This document shows positions 5,547 through 6,906 of a DNA stretch of 6,906 bases, piece after piece; within the stretch, counting starts at the first letter, position 1, and each line of letters begins with the position of its first letter. A program made the position numbers and the translations under genes. Source of the stretch: JBDTGE01 sp050742975 (GTDB taxonomy: Bacteria; Actinomycetota; Actinomycetes; Mycobacteriales; Jatrophihabitantaceae); contig JBOGDQ010000097.1 of assembly GCA_050742975.1 (NCBI GenBank), forward strand, positions 1 through 6,906. Reading direction: 5' to 3'. Below the pieces are notes generated by a model that ran no database searches, was not told the DNA's origin, and saw only the letters and a program-made list of their open reading frames with translations.

Positions 5547-6460
5547 CTCGTACGGTCCGCCGCGCTGAGCATGGCCGGCAGGTCGAAGTGCTCGAACACC
5601 GCGCGGTCGAAGGTGACGATCTCGATAACGATCCCGTTCTGCACCCGCAGGACGTCGATCGCCAGCGGTTCGTACGCGGCGTCGCCCGGCTTGCGCACGT
5701 AGCCCGCGACCGCGGGCTGACCGTTGGCGCGGGTGACCAGGCACCGCATGCTGCCGAACGCTTCCGATCCGAACCCGCCGTCGATCCAGCCCTGCACGAC
5801 CGTGCTTCGCCCGGTCCAGACGCCGGGCGTCGGCGGCATCGAGAAGCGGACGTCCTCGTGCATGAGCGCGGCCAGGCCCTCGGCGTCTACGCGCTCGCTG
5901 CACTCGACGTAGCGGGCAAGCAGTTCCCGCTCGGCGGCGGTCGCCTCGGCGGCGTGCTGCCACGCCTCGCGGTCTTCGGGCAGGCTCCCCCTCAACCCAC
6001 CCCGCGCGCGCTGCAGCGCGGAGTTAACCGACGCCACTGTCGTCTCGAGCAGCCGCGCGGTTTCCTTCGCCGAGCAGCCGAGGACGTCGCGCAGCACGAG
6101 CACGGCCCGCGGCAGCGGCGCGAGGTGCTGGATCGCGGCGATGAACGCCAGCTCGACGGTCTCCTTGGCGAGCGCCACGTCCTCAGGGCCCTCGCGCCGG
6201 TCGGGCAGCTGCTCGAGGAGCTCGTCGGGATAGGGCTGCAGCCACACGACCTCGCCGCTCGCGCTCGGCCGCCGCGGGCGCTTGTCGAGCGCGTCGAGGC
6301 AGGCGTTCGTCGCGATCCGGTACAGCCACGCGCGAACCGACGCGCGGCCCTCGTACGTCTCGCGCCGGCGCCAAGCGCGCAGGAACGCCTCCTGGACGAG
6401 GTCCTCGGCCTCCTGGATCTCATAGTGTGTATGACGGCGGGCGTCCCGAAAACTCATCAC
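5543..6460 (-). CDS. ECF sigma factor with SnoaL-like C-terminal domain, N-terminally shortened
   Basis: A 305-residue sigma-70 family factor of the type in which a SnoaL-like (NTF2 fold) domain follows region 4. Region 2 shows AEDLVQEAFLRAWRRRETYE (18-37) and RAWLYRIATNACLDALDKR (43-61); a WLQPYPDELLE linker (73-83) follows; region 4 spans about 103-158 with LPRAVLVLRDVLGCSAKETA and SVNSALQRAR. The SnoaL-like part runs from about 172 to 300 (ERELLARYVE, HEDVRFSMPP, GVWTGR, VQGWIDGGFG). In related ECF groups this domain takes over the anti-sigma role. The usual first 30 or so residues, with the 'YRMLGS' stretch before AEDLVQ, are absent: only 17 unrelated residues precede the conserved part, and I find the missing piece in no frame upstream. 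Starts are GTG 6460 or ATG 6457, neither with a ribosome binding site. It may be a truncated, poorly active gene. It overlaps the MBL gene by four bases. Confidence 0.85.
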   Translation of the reverse strand: MMSFRDARRHTHYEIQEAEDLVQEAFLRAWRRRETYEGRASVRAWLYRIATNACLDALDKRPRRPSASGEVVWLQPYPDELLEQLPDRREGPEDVALAKETVELAFIAAIQHLAPLPRAVLVLRDVLGCSAKETARLLETTVASVNSALQRARGGLRGSLPEDREAWQHAAEATAAERELLARYVECSERVDAEGLAALMHEDVRFSMPPTPGVWTGRSTVVQGWIDGGFGSEAFGSMRCLVTRANGQPAVAGYVRKPGDAAYEPLAIDVLRVQNGIVIEIVTFDRAVFEHFDLPAMLSAADRTR

Positions 6461-6868
6461 CCGGCGCCATGCCGCGTCTCCAGGAGCGTTGCCGCCGTCG
6501 CGGGTGCTTCACTGTGCAGAGCTCCACAGCACGACCCTCCGGTGCGTCGGCGCAACGACACCGTCATGGGCCGAGCATTGCAGGCCAAGCCGTCCGTCCG
6601 ACAGCCGCTGGCGTCTTGACGCGCAGATCTGTCCGCCCCGTCGCTATCGCATTCCATGCGAGGCGGCAGGCGGAAGCAGTTCGGCCTGCGTCGTCTCGCA
6701 AGCCGATCCGCTTGCGCGACGCGCTGACGTATAGCGTGGTCGGCGTGGCTCGCAGACGTCATCCTTGATCGGGTATCGCAGGTGAGTGATGCCATCCGGT
6801 GCCGCGATGACATCGGCGCGGTCCGGCGCGAGCGGGCTTGCTGCCGGGATGCTCGATGAGAGCCGCTG
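6461..6868. other. Intergenic stretch, no gene recognised
   Basis: About 400 bases upstream of the sigma factor gene. Open frames exist on both strands but their translations are Arg/Ser/Ala-rich, resemble nothing known to me and have no start signals. No tRNA, hairpin series or repeat is seen. The missing 5' end of the sigma gene is not here. Confidence 0.5.
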
Positions 6869-6874
6869 TAGGCT
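6869..6874 (+). promoter_or_regulatory. Candidate -10 box for a leaderless gene at the right edge
   Basis: TAGGCT is followed by six bases and ATG 6881, the spacing of actinobacterial leaderless promoters, and matches the arrangement before the VOC gene at 2207. No -35 is evident. Confidence 0.35.
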
Positions 6875-6880
6875 GCCGTC

Positions 6881-6906
6881 ATGAGCACGCGCGAGGATTA
6901 CCCAGC
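6881..6906 (+). CDS. Start of a gene running off the right edge
   Basis: ATG 6881 opens MSTREDYP and remains open to the end of the window. Only eight residues are visible, so nothing can be said of function. The call rests on the promoter-like box at the leaderless distance. Confidence 0.35.

Noticed and set aside
5588..6619. Plus-strand frame of 343 codons opposite the sigma factor
   Set aside because: It is the antisense shadow of a clear sigma factor gene, with His/Arg/Ala-rich sequence and no domain.
6700..6860. Minus-strand peptide DGITHLRYPIKDDV as part of a phosphatase-like gene
   Set aside because: The flanking residues in the same frame show no conserved motif or start, and no family could be assigned.
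1..6906. CRISPR array, tRNA, rRNA, riboswitch or toxin-antitoxin pair
   Set aside because: No regularly spaced repeats, cloverleaf or conserved RNA core was seen, and no small gene pair shows toxin or antitoxin motifs.

Overview
The window is GC-rich DNA with gene families and codon use typical of Actinomycetota: a long MerR-type regulator, VOC proteins, RibD_C/DHFR-like reductases, and an ECF sigma factor with a SnoaL-like tail. I could not name a species. It reads as an accessory or decaying stretch in which five intact-looking genes sit among at least four broken ones.

Layout. 1-1155: the C-terminal remains of a Tn3-family transposase on the minus strand, with frameshifts, one stop and a large internal deletion, plus a possible terminal repeat near 192. 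1186-1769: the C-terminal part of a MerR-family regulator on the plus strand, broken by three one-base indels in C runs and two Trp-to-stop changes. 1806-2207: an intact VOC (glyoxalase/bleomycin-resistance fold) gene on the minus strand. 2450-2800: a second VOC gene on the plus strand, broken only by an amber codon where a Trp is expected. 2918-4083: two RibD_C/DHFR-like reductase genes in one minus-strand operon. 4218-4541: a relic of the C-terminal domain of an ATP-dependent DNA ligase. 4556-4708: a possible Cys/His-rich small protein. 4917-6460: a two-gene minus-strand operon of an ECF sigma factor with a SnoaL-like domain, its stop codon overlapping the start of an MBL-fold hydrolase similar to lactonases. 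6461-6880 holds no gene that I recognise. A probable leaderless gene starts at 6881 and leaves the window.

The clearest functional units are the reductase pair and the sigma factor/MBL pair. The sigma factor seems to lack the usual first part of region 2, so its activity is doubtful. I found no CRISPR array, RNA gene, intact mobile element or convincing new multi-gene system. The most useful observations are the cluster of Trp-to-stop changes and C-run indels (real decay or sequence error), the truncated sigma factor coupled to the MBL gene, and the ligase relic.
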